49,998 nt of DNA from positions 1-49,998 of the forward strand of contig NZ_AIDW01000017.1 of assembly GCF_000251145.1 (NCBI RefSeq). Reading direction: 5' to 3'. The notes beneath the pieces were generated by a model, which ran no database searches, had not been told where the DNA came from, and saw only the letters and a program-made list of their open reading frames with translations. This DNA is from Sphingomonas sp. PAMC 26621. GTDB lineage: Bacteria > Pseudomonadota > Alphaproteobacteria > Sphingomonadales > Sphingomonadaceae. The position numbers were made by a program, and so were the translations under genes. How positions within the stretch are numbered: position 1 is the stretch's first letter; each line of letters starts with the position of its first letter. Positions 1 through 8,300 of the stretch are shown one piece after another.

Positions 1-31
1 CCTATCCCCTGTGTGCCTTGGCAGTCTCGGC

Positions 32-262
32 ATGGACGGCCTGACCTGGTTCGGGCTGTTCGCGGTCTCGGCGATGTTACTGTGCTATGCGCTGGAGGAC
101 CGCTCGCCCTGGTGGGTGCTGGGGTTCTCGGGATCGTGTGTGCTCGGTTCTGCCTATGGGTTCCTGCAAGGGGCCTGGCCCTTTGGGCTGGTTGAGGCGA
201 TCTGGTCGCTTGTCGCGTTGCGGCGATGGTGGGCAATTCGGGCAAGCCCGCGCGCGCGATAG
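32..262 (+). CDS. small inner-membrane protein, unknown function
   Basis: A 76-residue protein made mostly of three short hydrophobic stretches (about residues 3-17, 24-40 and 45-60), ending in a basic Arg-rich tail that should lie in the cytoplasm. I chose the ATG at 32 because the protein from there is compact and hydrophobic; a GTG at 11 would add seven residues. It lies 80 nt upstream of rpmE on the same strand and could share a transcript with it. I do not recognise a family with certainty. Short membrane proteins of this shape are common and uncharacterised in alphaproteobacteria. No function is assigned. Confidence 0.6.
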   Translation: MDGLTWFGLFAVSAMLLCYALEDRSPWWVLGFSGSCVLGSAYGFLQGAWPFGLVEAIWSLVALRRWWAIRASPRAR

Positions 263-304
263 TTGCATTGCCCGCGTGTCCCTGATACGCCCCGCACCTT
301 GTTT

Positions 305-321
305 GCTGGTCGGAAACCAGC
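305..321 (+). promoter_or_regulatory. stem-loop in the rpmE leader
   Basis: A perfect 6-bp hairpin, GCTGGT (305-310) and ACCAGC (316-321) with a 5-nt loop, sits just before the ribosome binding site GGAGAA (331-335 region) of rpmE. Structured leaders that bind L31 are known for rpmE in several bacterial groups. That this hairpin is such a leader is inference. Confidence 0.35.
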
Positions 322-342
322 GACTTTTCGGAGAATTCAGTC

Positions 343-576
343 GTGAAGAAGAACATCCATCCCGATTATCACACCATCACGGTGCAGATGACCGACGGTA
401 CGCAGTTCCAGACCCGCACCACCTGGGGCAAAGAAGGCGACCTGATGACGCTCGACATCGATCCGCTCGCGCATCCGGCCTGGACCGGCGGTCGTGGCAC
501 GATGCTCGACGCAGGCGGCCAGGTTGCCCGCTTCAACAAGCGTTTCGGCGCGATGTCTTCGATCGGCAAGAAGTAA
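343..576 (+). CDS. rpmE: 50S ribosomal protein L31
   Basis: Ribosomal protein L31, a small component of the large subunit that bridges to the 30S head. The 77-residue product begins [10 protein letters not shown] and carries the family's TWGKEGD stretch near residue 27, with length as expected. Start is GTG at 343 with GGAG about 10 nt upstream. There is no cysteine, so this is the zinc-independent (C-minus) form usual in alphaproteobacteria rather than the Cys4 form of E. coli. A hairpin precedes the gene and a large inverted repeat follows it, both possibly acting on its mRNA. Confidence 0.95.
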   Translation: MKKNIHPDYHTITVQMTDGTQFQTRTTWGKEGDLMTLDIDPLAHPAWTGGRGTMLDAGGQVARFNKRFGAMSSIGKK

Positions 577-619
577 GACCTGTCGGGGGGCGCCGCGAGG
601 CGCCTCTTCTTACGCGGAC

Positions 620-704
620 AAACCGTTCGTTTCGAGCATCGTTGAGAAACCGGTCACCCAACGTGGTGCTTGGTTTCTCGACTTCGCTGGAAACGAGCGG
701 TTTT
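620..704. repeat. large imperfect inverted repeat (REP-like / terminator-like)
   Basis: Arms of about 32 nt at 620-651 and 672-704 pair over most of their length around a 20-nt loop. The left arm contains CCGTTCGTTTCGAG and the right arm GGAAACGAGCGG, followed by a T-run (701-706). It lies between the 3' ends of rpmE (plus) and the halogenase (minus), so it could be a bidirectional terminator. It also has the look of the dispersed palindromes found between genes in many sphingomonads; that it is a genome repeat cannot be seen from one copy. Confidence 0.65.
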
Positions 705-752
705 TTCGTATTTTGATCTGTCTCGTTGCCGCCATAGCCGTCGAACTGTCGA

Positions 753-2249
753 TCACGCCGGCTGTGCAAAACGCTCCAGGAACGCCGCATGCGGCGGGAG
801 CCGGCCAACGGTTGCGGCAATGCCGCGCTTCAATTCCGACAGCGCGCCCTGCAGCTGGGCGGTCGGCATCGTTGCCGGAAGGCGGTGGTGGCTGCGCGGG
901 GTCACGCCCTGGCCCAGCATGACCTCGATCCAGGAATCGGTGCGGAACAGCTCGTCCTTGTCCTGATACGCCATCGCCGATTCCCGGAACAAGGCGATCC
1001 GGCTTGCGAGACTGTCGGGAATCGGCAGCGTCCGGCGCGATTGCCAGAACGGCGTGTCGTCGCGCTCGGTCAGCACATAGTGCAGGATAATGAAGTCGCG
1101 GACCTGCTCCCACTCCCGGCGGGTGCGGTCGTTGAAACGGTCGGCCAGCGCCTTGCTGTCTTCACCGAACGGGAAGTTCTGGACCAGCCATGTCACCGCA
1201 ACCATGACGAGATGGATGCTGGTCGATTCGAGCGGTTCGACAAACCCGCTGGCAAGCCCGAGCGAGAGGCAATTGTGGTTCCACACCCGCCGCCGCATCC
1301 CGCTGGTGAAGCGGATCTGGCGCGGCTCGAACAGCGGCTTGCCGTCGATGCCGGCGAGCAACCGCGCGCGGGCTTCGTCGTCCGAGAGGTACGCGCTCGA
1401 ATAGACCAGTCCGTTGCCCGTGCGATGCTGCAACGGGATTTTCCAGCGCCACCCGTCGCCGTGCGCGATGGCGCGGGTGTAGGGCAGGGGGCCTTCGGTC
1501 GTTTCGCTCTGCACCGCGAACGCGCGGTCGGTCGGCAACCAGTGCGACCAGTCCTCGAACCCGGTCTCGAGGCTGTCCTCGATCAGCAGCGCACGGAAAC
1601 CGGTGCAATCGATGAAAAAGTCACCGTCAACCCGCGCGCCGGAGGCAAGCACCAGCGTGGTGATCGCGCCGCTCTCGCCGTCGCGTTCGACCTGCGCGAT
1701 CCGGCCCTCGATTCGCGTGACGCCATCGGGCTCGGCAACACCGCGCAGGAAGCGCGCATAGCCGGTCGCATCGAGGTGGTACGCATAAGCGAGCGTCTGG
1801 TCGCGATCGAGCGCGAACCGCTTTGCCGCGGCCGCCTGGAGTTCGAGCGAGTAGTCGCCATAGTCCCCGCCGAACCCGCGCGCGCGCGCCTCGAGCCAGA
1901 AGTGCTGGAAATCCGCGACGAAGGTCGATCGCCCGACCGAGCCGAAGGCGTGGAAATAGCGTGCGTCGATCCGGTCCCAATGCTCGAACGAAATGCCCAG
2001 CTTGAAGGTCGCGTTGGTCGCGCGGATGAAGGCATCCTCGTCGACCCCGATGAACTGATGGAAGGTGCGGATCGTCGGGATCGTCGACTCGCCGACGCCG
2101 ACGGTGCCGATCTCGTCAGATTCGATCAGCGTCACTTCGACCAGCCCGGCGAGCTGCCGTACCAGTGCGGTCGCGGCCAGCCATCCCGCCGTTCCGCCGC
2201 CCGCAATGACCACCCGCTTGAGCGGTCGTGCCCCGGAAGACGCGATCAT
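753..2249 (-). CDS. flavin-dependent tryptophan halogenase family protein
   Basis: A 498-residue member of the FADH2-dependent halogenase family, which makes HOCl or HOBr from halide, O2 and reduced flavin and passes it to an aromatic substrate. The dinucleotide-binding GGGTAGW is at residues 17-23, the catalytic Lys is in FKLG (about K83), the WRWKIP motif (WxWxIP) at 267-272, and FVEPLEST follows near residue 340. It is the last gene of SapC - cupin - halogenase, with ATG overlapping the cupin stop by 4 nt. Such cassettes usually lie beside a TonB receptor; none is adjacent here. The substrate is unknown and unlikely to be free tryptophan. A partner flavin reductase is not seen in the window. 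Confidence 0.88.
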   Translation of the reverse strand: MIASSGARPLKRVVIAGGGTAGWLAATALVRQLAGLVEVTLIESDEIGTVGVGESTIPTIRTFHQFIGVDEDAFIRATNATFKLGISFEHWDRIDARYFHAFGSVGRSTFVADFQHFWLEARARGFGGDYGDYSLELQAAAAKRFALDRDQTLAYAYHLDATGYARFLRGVAEPDGVTRIEGRIAQVERDGESGAITTLVLASGARVDGDFFIDCTGFRALLIEDSLETGFEDWSHWLPTDRAFAVQSETTEGPLPYTRAIAHGDGWRWKIPLQHRTGNGLVYSSAYLSDDEARARLLAGIDGKPLFEPRQIRFTSGMRRRVWNHNCLSLGLASGFVEPLESTSIHLVMVAVTWLVQNFPFGEDSKALADRFNDRTRREWEQVRDFIILHYVLTERDDTPFWQSRRTLPIPDSLASRIALFRESAMAYQDKDELFRTDSWIEVMLGQGVTPRSHHRLPATMPTAQLQGALSELKRGIAATVGRLPPHAAFLERFAQPA

Positions 2250-3298
2250 CGGTTGAGCTTCTGCGCGACCATCGCGCGCAGGCGTCGCGCGGTCAGCGTG
2301 TCGAGGGGCGCAAGCGGGCCATGCGCCGCCGGGGACAGATGCGCGGTTGCCGTATCAGTGGGGCCGAACAGATAATGATCGAACATTGCACGCCATGCCT
2401 GTTTTTCGGAATCGGGCCGTCCGCGCAGGCTGAGCAGCCCGTGCAGCAGGGTCGTCATCGGGGAGTCGAAATACGCGGGAACTTTGTTCCACCAATAATT
2501 GACGAGAATGTTGAAGCCGTCCAGCGCCTCGACATGATGCCACCACAAGGCGGGATAGACCAGCACGTCACCGGGCTCGAGCTCCGCGACTTCGGCCACC
2601 GCGAGCGCATCGGCGAAACGCGGGTACCGTTCCAGATCGGGCGCGCGCAGGTCGACCATGCTGACGACTTGCCCTGCGGGGGTGGGGTCGATCGGGCCGG
2701 GATACAGATTGCTCGCCTGGTCAGGGGGGAACAGCGTGAAGCGCCGATGGCCAGCGACACAGACGGCGAGATTGTTCGACATGTCCCAGTGCGTCGCGGC
2801 GATCGTGCGATTGCCGATCCAGATGCTCGCGAGCGGAGGATGGTCGGCGAAGGTGCCGTCGCACGGGACGATATCGTTCTCCGCGCGCAGACCGGGGAGG
2901 AAAAGATCGAGATCGGTCGAGCCGACGTAGAGCGAGAGGCTCTCCTCGCTGTCGGGAAGCGCGAGCAACCGGTCGAGCACGCCGCCAAGCGCCGCCCGCT
3001 CGCTGGTGAAATTCATCGCGGTGCCATCGGGGGTGTAGTGAAACCGCCCGCGGATCGCCGGATCGCCGACATAGACGATCACGGGTCGGCCCCCGTCCGC
3101 CTTGCGCAGCAACGCCGCCGCCGCCGCTGGCGATTCGCGCCCGGCGCGAACCAGCGGCCAGTCCCGCGCCGCGCCCTTGAGGATCACCGGCCGCCCCTCC
3201 GCGAGCAGCTCTCCAAGCGCAATCGCGTCGACGGCGATGCCCGAACGGGTCTCGGTCCGTCGCAGCGTCGGCACGTGCGTCGTATCAGCGGACGGCAT
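2246..3298 (-). CDS. cupin-like (JmjC-type) domain protein
   Basis: A 350-residue protein of the cupin_8/JmjC-like family, whose known members are Fe(II)- and 2-oxoglutarate-dependent hydroxylases. The likely iron ligands are in HWD (H170, D172) and in WWHH (H254 or H255), the usual HxD...H facial triad on a double-stranded beta-helix. No signal peptide is visible, so it should be cytosolic. It overlaps the SapC gene by 14 nt upstream and the halogenase by 4 nt downstream, so the three are almost certainly one transcript and translationally coupled. The substrate is unknown. The pairing of an oxygenase-like cupin with a halogenase suggests modification of one shared molecule, which is inference. 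Confidence 0.85.
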   Translation of the reverse strand: MPSADTTHVPTLRRTETRSGIAVDAIALGELLAEGRPVILKGAARDWPLVRAGRESPAAAAALLRKADGGRPVIVYVGDPAIRGRFHYTPDGTAMNFTSERAALGGVLDRLLALPDSEESLSLYVGSTDLDLFLPGLRAENDIVPCDGTFADHPPLASIWIGNRTIAATHWDMSNNLAVCVAGHRRFTLFPPDQASNLYPGPIDPTPAGQVVSMVDLRAPDLERYPRFADALAVAEVAELEPGDVLVYPALWWHHVEALDGFNILVNYWWNKVPAYFDSPMTTLLHGLLSLRGRPDSEKQAWRAMFDHYLFGPTDTATAHLSPAAHGPLAPLDTLTARRLRAMVAQKLNR

Positions 3299-4019
3299 CG
3301 CGCGACAGCTTGCGCTCGATCAACGCCGAGATATTCCCCAGCGACGTGATCGCCCATACGGCACAGCGCAGGAAATCCTGCGCATTGAGGCTTGCCAGCG
3401 TGGCGCCGTCGAGCGTTGCGAACCGCGCGGCGGAGACGAGGTAGACGTCGGGAATGGCATAGCGCCGTCCGTCACCGATTTCGAGCTCGAGCGTCGCCGC
3501 CTCGAACAGTCCGGCGTCGGCGAACGCCGCGGCCATGATGGGCGAAACCTGGTCGCCGGCGAAGATCGTCCGCAATACCCCGCCGACATGGTCGAGATAG
3601 GGGGCATTGCCGCCATGGTCGAGAAACACCGGTTCCCCGTCGGATCGACTGACGCGGGGATCGGCAAGGTCGACATGGATCATCGGTTCCCCCGGCTCCC
3701 CCGGTGCCGGCATGCCGATCGAGAAGGGGCCGCGTTGCAGGAGCGCGGGAATGAAACGCGCGTTCCACGTCGTCCCGTCGAGGTACAGGTTCTCGTCCCG
3801 GTCGAGCCCCAGCAATACCGATGCGTTATATCGGCCGTCGTCGGTCCGGCGGAACAGGATGACATATTCGCGGGCGAGCGCATCGAATTCGGTTGGAAAG
3901 ACCGGAATTTCGTTGATCCCGTCCCCCCAGGCCGCCCCGCGCTCGGTCCTGATGCGGAGGTCGTGGTGATCGACATTGTTGAGCAGGACGCGGGTGCTTG
4001 CGGAATCAGGGCCGGCCAT
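3285..4019 (-). CDS. SapC family protein
   Basis: A 244-residue protein with the SapC family start LLNNVDHHDLRI and, further on, FPTEFDALAREYVILFRR and a GPFSIGMP stretch near residue 100. The family is named after a Campylobacter S-layer secretion gene, but its members in proteobacteria have no established activity. It is the first gene of the SapC - cupin - halogenase operon. ATG at 4019 is the only good start before the conserved region. The ribosome binding site is weak. The conserved linkage of these three families is well known in Caulobacter, Xanthomonas and sphingomonads, generally near TonB receptors. Confidence 0.85.
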   Translation of the reverse strand: MAGPDSASTRVLLNNVDHHDLRIRTERGAAWGDGINEIPVFPTEFDALAREYVILFRRTDDGRYNASVLLGLDRDENLYLDGTTWNARFIPALLQRGPFSIGMPAPGEPGEPMIHVDLADPRVSRSDGEPVFLDHGGNAPYLDHVGGVLRTIFAGDQVSPIMAAAFADAGLFEAATLELEIGDGRRYAIPDVYLVSAARFATLDGATLASLNAQDFLRCAVWAITSLGNISALIERKLSRDAVR

Positions 4020-4300
4020 GGTCGCTTGTGCGCTTTCGTGAAGGTCCGGCTCGTTTTACACGATCGCATCCGCCCGTCACCCCAGACGTGCGGGGGCCGC
4101 AGCGCAAAGTGCGGGGTGTGCAGTGCGCTTCCCGCCGCCTCGGCCGTCAGGACACATCACGTGCAGGGTTTGCGGATGCGTTGGCGCGGCACAGGCTGAC
4201 GACGGGAGAACCCGCCCGGGAACGGCGTCCCGCCTGACGAGTTCACCATCGTCCGGCAGTCGCAAGCAGGCGGTGCGGTGGGACCAGCGAGGAAAAAACC

Positions 4301-4486
4301 ATGATCGATCTGAACACTGCCTCCGCCGCGGAACTCGACTCCGTACCCCAATTGAAGGGCCACGGATTCGAGATCGTCCGATACCGCGAGGAACGCGGGC
4401 GCTTCGGCGCGATGCGGCAGCTCGACGAGGTTCCGGGACTGGCGACGAAATGGGATGGCGCGGAGGCGATGGTCGAGGTGGCCTGA
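4301..4486 (+). CDS. mini helix-hairpin-helix protein (ComEA-like)
   Basis: A 61-residue protein consisting of one ComEA-type helix-hairpin-helix unit: the opening IDLNTASAAEL is the hallmark of the fold, followed by a VPQLKGHGFEIVRYREERGRF stretch split by a small helix. Such units bind DNA backbone without sequence preference. The start at 4301 has GAGG seven nt upstream. There is no signal peptide or membrane anchor, unlike true ComEA, so a role in DNA uptake is not supported. It stands alone between the SapC operon and the LysR gene. Confidence 0.75.
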   Translation: MIDLNTASAAELDSVPQLKGHGFEIVRYREERGRFGAMRQLDEVPGLATKWDGAEAMVEVA

Positions 4487-4597
4487 CGGTGCGGCGCGTC
4501 CCATTGCCGCGTTCGTTGCGTCGATTTTGCGGACCTCCGGGTGTCGTATCGACGACGCACTAGCGCCCTTCGCCAATGCGGGCGCCAACCCGGCGGC

Positions 4598-5515
4598 TCA
4601 CTCGGTGGGCAAGGCCGGCGCTCCGTCCGACGTCCAGCGTAGGCAGTCGACGAGCGCGCGCAACGCCGGTGTCACCTGGCGGCTCGGATAATAGAGGTAG
4701 CATCCGGGGAAGGGCGGACACCAGGCGTCGAGGACCTGGATCAGCGTGCCATCGGCGATTTCCTCCGCGACGTCGTGTTCCAGCATATAGCCAAGCCCCG
4801 CCCCGGCGCGCACCGCCGCCTCCACGAGGCGCTCCTCGTTCACGATCAACTGTCCAGCGGGGCGAAACCTGATTTCGCGCCCATCCCGCTCGAATTCCCA
4901 CGGCAACAGACCGCCACCGCCGAGCAGCCGATAATTGATGCAGTTATGACCTTCCAGATCGGCAGGCGTGGCGGGCAGGGGACGGTCGGCGAAATATCCC
5001 GGCGTTCCCACCACCAGCGTGCGGAGGGCAGGCCCCACCGGGACCGCCACCATGTCGAGATCGACCGTCTCGCCGAGGCGGATCCCGGCGTCGAAGCCAC
5101 CCGCCACGAGATCGACAAGCCGGTCCTCGACGATCACCTCGACCGAAATCTCGGGATGCGCGCGCAGAAAATGCGGCAGCCTCGGCACGAGCACCGTGCG
5201 CGCGGCATAGCCGAACGTCGTCAACCGGATCGCGCCGGAAGGAACGCCGCGCCAGTCGGCCAGCGCGGACAGCCCGCGCGCGACTTCCGCAAGCGCCGGA
5301 TCGAGCGAGCGGAGCAAGCGCTCGCCCGCCGCGGTCGGCGCGACGCTGCGCGTGGTCCGCGCAAGCAGCCGGACGCCGAGCCGCGTTTCGAGGCTGCGCA
5401 TCGCGTGGCTGAGCGCGGAGGGAGAAAGGCCGAGTTCGGCGGCCGCGCGCGTAAAGCTCCGCACGCGGGCGACCGCCGCAAAGGCTGCCAGATCGTCCAG
5501 GTCGCCACGTCGCAT
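4598..5515 (-). CDS. LysR family transcriptional regulator
   Basis: A 305-residue LysR-type regulator. The N-terminal winged helix-turn-helix spans about residues 5-64 (with SFTRAAAELGLSPSALSHAMRSLE), followed by a periplasmic-binding-like effector domain from about residue 92. The length is normal. It is transcribed away from an aldo/keto reductase gene 96 nt away, the standard arrangement in which the regulator controls its divergent neighbour and itself. The effector is unknown. The domain resembles the group that controls small oxidoreductase genes. Confidence 0.92.
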   Translation of the reverse strand: MRRGDLDDLAAFAAVARVRSFTRAAAELGLSPSALSHAMRSLETRLGVRLLARTTRSVAPTAAGERLLRSLDPALAEVARGLSALADWRGVPSGAIRLTTFGYAARTVLVPRLPHFLRAHPEISVEVIVEDRLVDLVAGGFDAGIRLGETVDLDMVAVPVGPALRTLVVGTPGYFADRPLPATPADLEGHNCINYRLLGGGGLLPWEFERDGREIRFRPAGQLIVNEERLVEAAVRAGAGLGYMLEHDVAEEIADGTLIQVLDAWCPPFPGCYLYYPSRQVTPALRALVDCLRWTSDGAPALPTE

Positions 5516-5611
5516 TGCTGCATGCCCTTCACAAGCCCATGCCGCCGATGCCGTCTAATCAGGGGGGCGCCAAGCTGTATCTTATGATCGTATCTCAACG
5601 GAGCAACAGTC
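5516..5611. promoter_or_regulatory. divergent promoter region, LysR / aldo-keto reductase
   Basis: The 96 nt between the divergent start codons must hold both promoters. GTATC occurs twice (5577-5581 and 5590-5594) as a direct repeat 13 nt apart within the AT-richer part. It is a candidate for part of a LysR site, but no clear T-N11-A palindrome stands out. Confidence 0.35.
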
Positions 5612-6721
5612 ATGAGCCTCACCACCTACCGTACATTGGGCCGATCAGGCCTCGCGGTCAGTCCGCTTGCCCTCGGCACGATGACGTTCGGCGCCGGACG
5701 ATGGGGGGCGGACGAGGCGACGTCGCGGGCAATCTTCAACGCCTATGTCGAAGCCGGCGGTAACTTTGCCGATACCGCCGACGTCTATTCGGGCGGCGAG
5801 AGCGAGGAAATGCTCGGGCGCTTCGTCGCCGAGCGCGGCAATCGCGCGCGGATGGTGATCGCCACCAAATCCGGCTTTCCGCGCACTGCGGGGACGCCGC
5901 TTGCCGGGGGCAATTCTGCGCGCAACATCCGCGACGGGATCCACGGATCGCTGCGTCGGCTCGGCACCGATTTCATCGATATGTACTGGACCCACGTCTG
6001 GGACCGGACGACCCCGCCCGAGGAGGTGCTTCGCGCGCTGACCGACGCGGTCCGCCGCGGCGATATTCTATATTATGGCTTTTCCAATGCGCCGGCCTGG
6101 TATGCAGCGCAGGTTGCGACGCTGGCACGCGCGCATGGCCTGCCCGAGCCGATCGGGCTGCAATATTCCTATTCGCTGATCGATCGCGGCGTCGAGCTCG
6201 AGGTGATCCCCGCCGGTCAGGCGCTTGGACTGGGGCTGGTCGCCTGGAGTCCGCTGGCGGCGGGGTTGCTGACCGGCAAATATGGTCGCGAGAAGCTCGC
6301 CGATGCGGGTCCGGCGGGAAGCCTGCCCAATCGGTCCGGCGGCACCACGGCAGACGGGAGCAACGGCCGGTTGAATGGCGACAACCCCTTCGGCGGAATG
6401 CTCTTCACTGAGCGGAACTTCGACGGCGTCGACGTCCTTCAATCGGTCGCGGCCGAGATCGGTCGACCGATGGCACAGGTAGCGCTCGCCTGGGTCGCAG
6501 CACGCGGCGGGGTTGCTTCGGTACTGGTTGGCGCAAGCCGACCGGCGCAATTGATGGAGAACATCGCGGCGCTCGATATTGTCTTCACCGCAGACCAGCA
6601 GGCACGTCTGGACGGCGCCGGTGCTCCACCGATGCTCAACCCGTATTTCATCTTCGACCTGCCGCGCTCCGCGATTTTCGGGGGCCAGCACGTCGAGCCG
6701 TGGGCGCCGATCGTAGCGTGA
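5612..6721 (+). CDS. aldo/keto reductase
   Basis: A 369-residue NADPH-dependent aldo/keto reductase of the (beta/alpha)8 type. The catalytic tetrad is visible: D54, Y59, K86 and H128 (in YWTHVW). It starts with the family's TLGRSGLAVSPLALGTMTFG. There is an insert of about 25 residues after residue 230 (Gly-rich, SLPNRSGGTTADGSN) as in the subgroup related to yeast aryl-alcohol dehydrogenases and Tas-like enzymes. Start ATG at 5612 with GGAG upstream. Likely regulated by the divergent LysR protein. The natural substrate is unknown; this subgroup reduces various aldehydes. Confidence 0.92.
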   Translation: MSLTTYRTLGRSGLAVSPLALGTMTFGAGRWGADEATSRAIFNAYVEAGGNFADTADVYSGGESEEMLGRFVAERGNRARMVIATKSGFPRTAGTPLAGGNSARNIRDGIHGSLRRLGTDFIDMYWTHVWDRTTPPEEVLRALTDAVRRGDILYYGFSNAPAWYAAQVATLARAHGLPEPIGLQYSYSLIDRGVELEVIPAGQALGLGLVAWSPLAAGLLTGKYGREKLADAGPAGSLPNRSGGTTADGSNGRLNGDNPFGGMLFTERNFDGVDVLQSVAAEIGRPMAQVALAWVAARGGVASVLVGASRPAQLMENIAALDIVFTADQQARLDGAGAPPMLNPYFIFDLPRSAIFGGQHVEPWAPIVA

Positions 6722-6770
6722 GGGAAGGCGGGGGCGCAAACGCGCCTCCGCGCCCCGGCTCGAACGCGCG

Positions 6771-7964
6771 TCACCCTCGCATCGCGTACTTCCGGCAATG
6801 GTCGAGATATCCGGCCTCATGACTTCCCGCCAGCGACACGACGCTTTCCCACAGCCAATTCGGCGCATCGATCGCCCCGCGACGATCCGCGTCGAGGATA
6901 TCGACCCACGCGTGCCGCGTCGCGCTATCCATCTGGCGTGCATGCGCCTTGCCCACCACGAAGGCGAGATACCGCGCCGCCTTGACCGCTTGCCCCGCGC
7001 TGAATTGTTCGACCTCGAGCTTGAGGTCCTGCGGAGACAGTTCGCAAATGAACAGTGATCGATCTAGCGCGTGCGCGGCGACCATCCGGCTCCGGAGGTG
7101 CGGCGACAGCGCGCGCGCCGCGGCGACCACGCGCGCACCTTCGTCCGTCGGCATCTTCGCCCCCCTGGCGACGGGAGCGATCGGGGTCGTCGCTTCCTTC
7201 AAGTCGATCAACGCATAGTCCGACCGGCCCTTGGCGTTCTTCAACCCGACCAACGCCGCGAACCGCAGCAGACCCAGCGAACTGCACCCCTTCATCCAAT
7301 AGGCCGCATCGACCAGCCGCACCGTGCGGTCCCGGTCCTTCTCGTCGAGCGAAAGCACGAGCGCAGCGACGTCCGGTTCGGTGACGAGCGCGGCGAGGGC
7401 ATCGCGTTCCGCCTTCTCCAGGGGCCAGAACTTGTCCCCCAACGGAATCGCCGGCTCGTCGCTGGCGAAGCGCTCCTTGGCCAGATGACGCCAGCGGCGA
7501 CCGAGCGCGCGGCGTTTGACGCTGCGGACCGCATCGGGTTCGGGACCGGCTTCACCATTTGCCGGATCCGCCATCGCGCTGGCGTAACCGGTCACCATTT
7601 CCTCGATCATGTGCGCCGTAGTGACCCCTGGAAGATCCGAACCACGCGCAGCGGTCGCAAGCGACAGGCCGAGGCGGATGAGATCGTGCGCCGGATTGCC
7701 GATGACGGCCTGATCGAGATCGCGGATCTGGATCGCGACGCGCCCCCCGCCATCGTTGATCGGCCCGAGATTGCCGAGATGGCAGTCCCCACAGATCCAG
7801 ATCGCCGGCCCTTGCGGAACCCGCCGCGATGCCGGCGATTCCTCCAGCCACTCATAGAATTTGGCCGTATTGCCCCGGACATAGGCATGGGTCGACCGCG
7901 CCATCTTGAGCTGGCGCTTGGCAGCGAGAAGGGCAGGCCGCTCGGCAAGGGTCGGTTTGGGCAT
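6771..7964 (-). CDS. DUF2252 family protein
   Basis: A 397-residue DUF2252 protein, a family related in fold to the protein kinase/aminoglycoside phosphotransferase superfamily. Motifs seen are GDCHLGNLG (residues 59-67) and DLDQAVIGNPAHDLIRL (82-98), which correspond to the kinase-like catalytic and metal-binding loops. The reading frame is open to 8123, but I place the start at ATG 7964 because AAAGGA lies seven nt upstream and the first 53 residues of the longer frame are Arg-rich and unlike the family. It stands alone. The biochemical role is unknown. Confidence 0.85.
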   Translation of the reverse strand: MPKPTLAERPALLAAKRQLKMARSTHAYVRGNTAKFYEWLEESPASRRVPQGPAIWICGDCHLGNLGPINDGGGRVAIQIRDLDQAVIGNPAHDLIRLGLSLATAARGSDLPGVTTAHMIEEMVTGYASAMADPANGEAGPEPDAVRSVKRRALGRRWRHLAKERFASDEPAIPLGDKFWPLEKAERDALAALVTEPDVAALVLSLDEKDRDRTVRLVDAAYWMKGCSSLGLLRFAALVGLKNAKGRSDYALIDLKEATTPIAPVARGAKMPTDEGARVVAAARALSPHLRSRMVAAHALDRSLFICELSPQDLKLEVEQFSAGQAVKAARYLAFVVGKAHARQMDSATRHAWVDILDADRRGAIDAPNWLWESVVSLAGSHEAGYLDHCRKYAMRG

Positions 7965-8143
7965 TCGGGTCCTTTGCGCCGCGTTGGGCGAATACGGTGG
8001 CAGGCAAGCTCCGCACGCCGACGATCCGGGCAGCGCGCCGAAATTTCGAAGCGACCAGACCCGGCGGCGTCGCAATGATGAAGTCCTACAAACAGGTCGC
8101 AGCTTGCCTGAACGCCCCTTCACCGGACTGGTTCAGCGCCGAT

Positions 8144-8187
8144 GCCGTTACGATGCGGTATTTCTCGTTGATTTAGATCGTAACGGC
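8144..8187. repeat. 11-bp perfect inverted repeat
   Basis: GCCGTTACGAT (8144-8154) and ATCGTAACGGC (8177-8187) are exact inverted repeats around a 22-nt AT-rich spacer. The element lies in the 336-nt gap between the TonB receptor's 3' end (8301) and the DUF2252 start (7964). It could be an operator for DUF2252 or a hairpin at the end of the receptor mRNA. Nothing else was found in this gap. Confidence 0.6.
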
Positions 8188-8300
8188 GAAAAACGGCTGG
8201 AAAACCGCCGATTTATCTCAGGGAGGGAGCAGTCGGCGGTGGCGGGCATGGACGCCGGGAAAGGGACCGGCGAGAGGTTCATCAATTCGCCTGCTGCACA

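Noticed and set aside
789..2375. 528-codon plus-strand frame opposite the first halogenase
   Set aside because: Antisense shadow without motifs.
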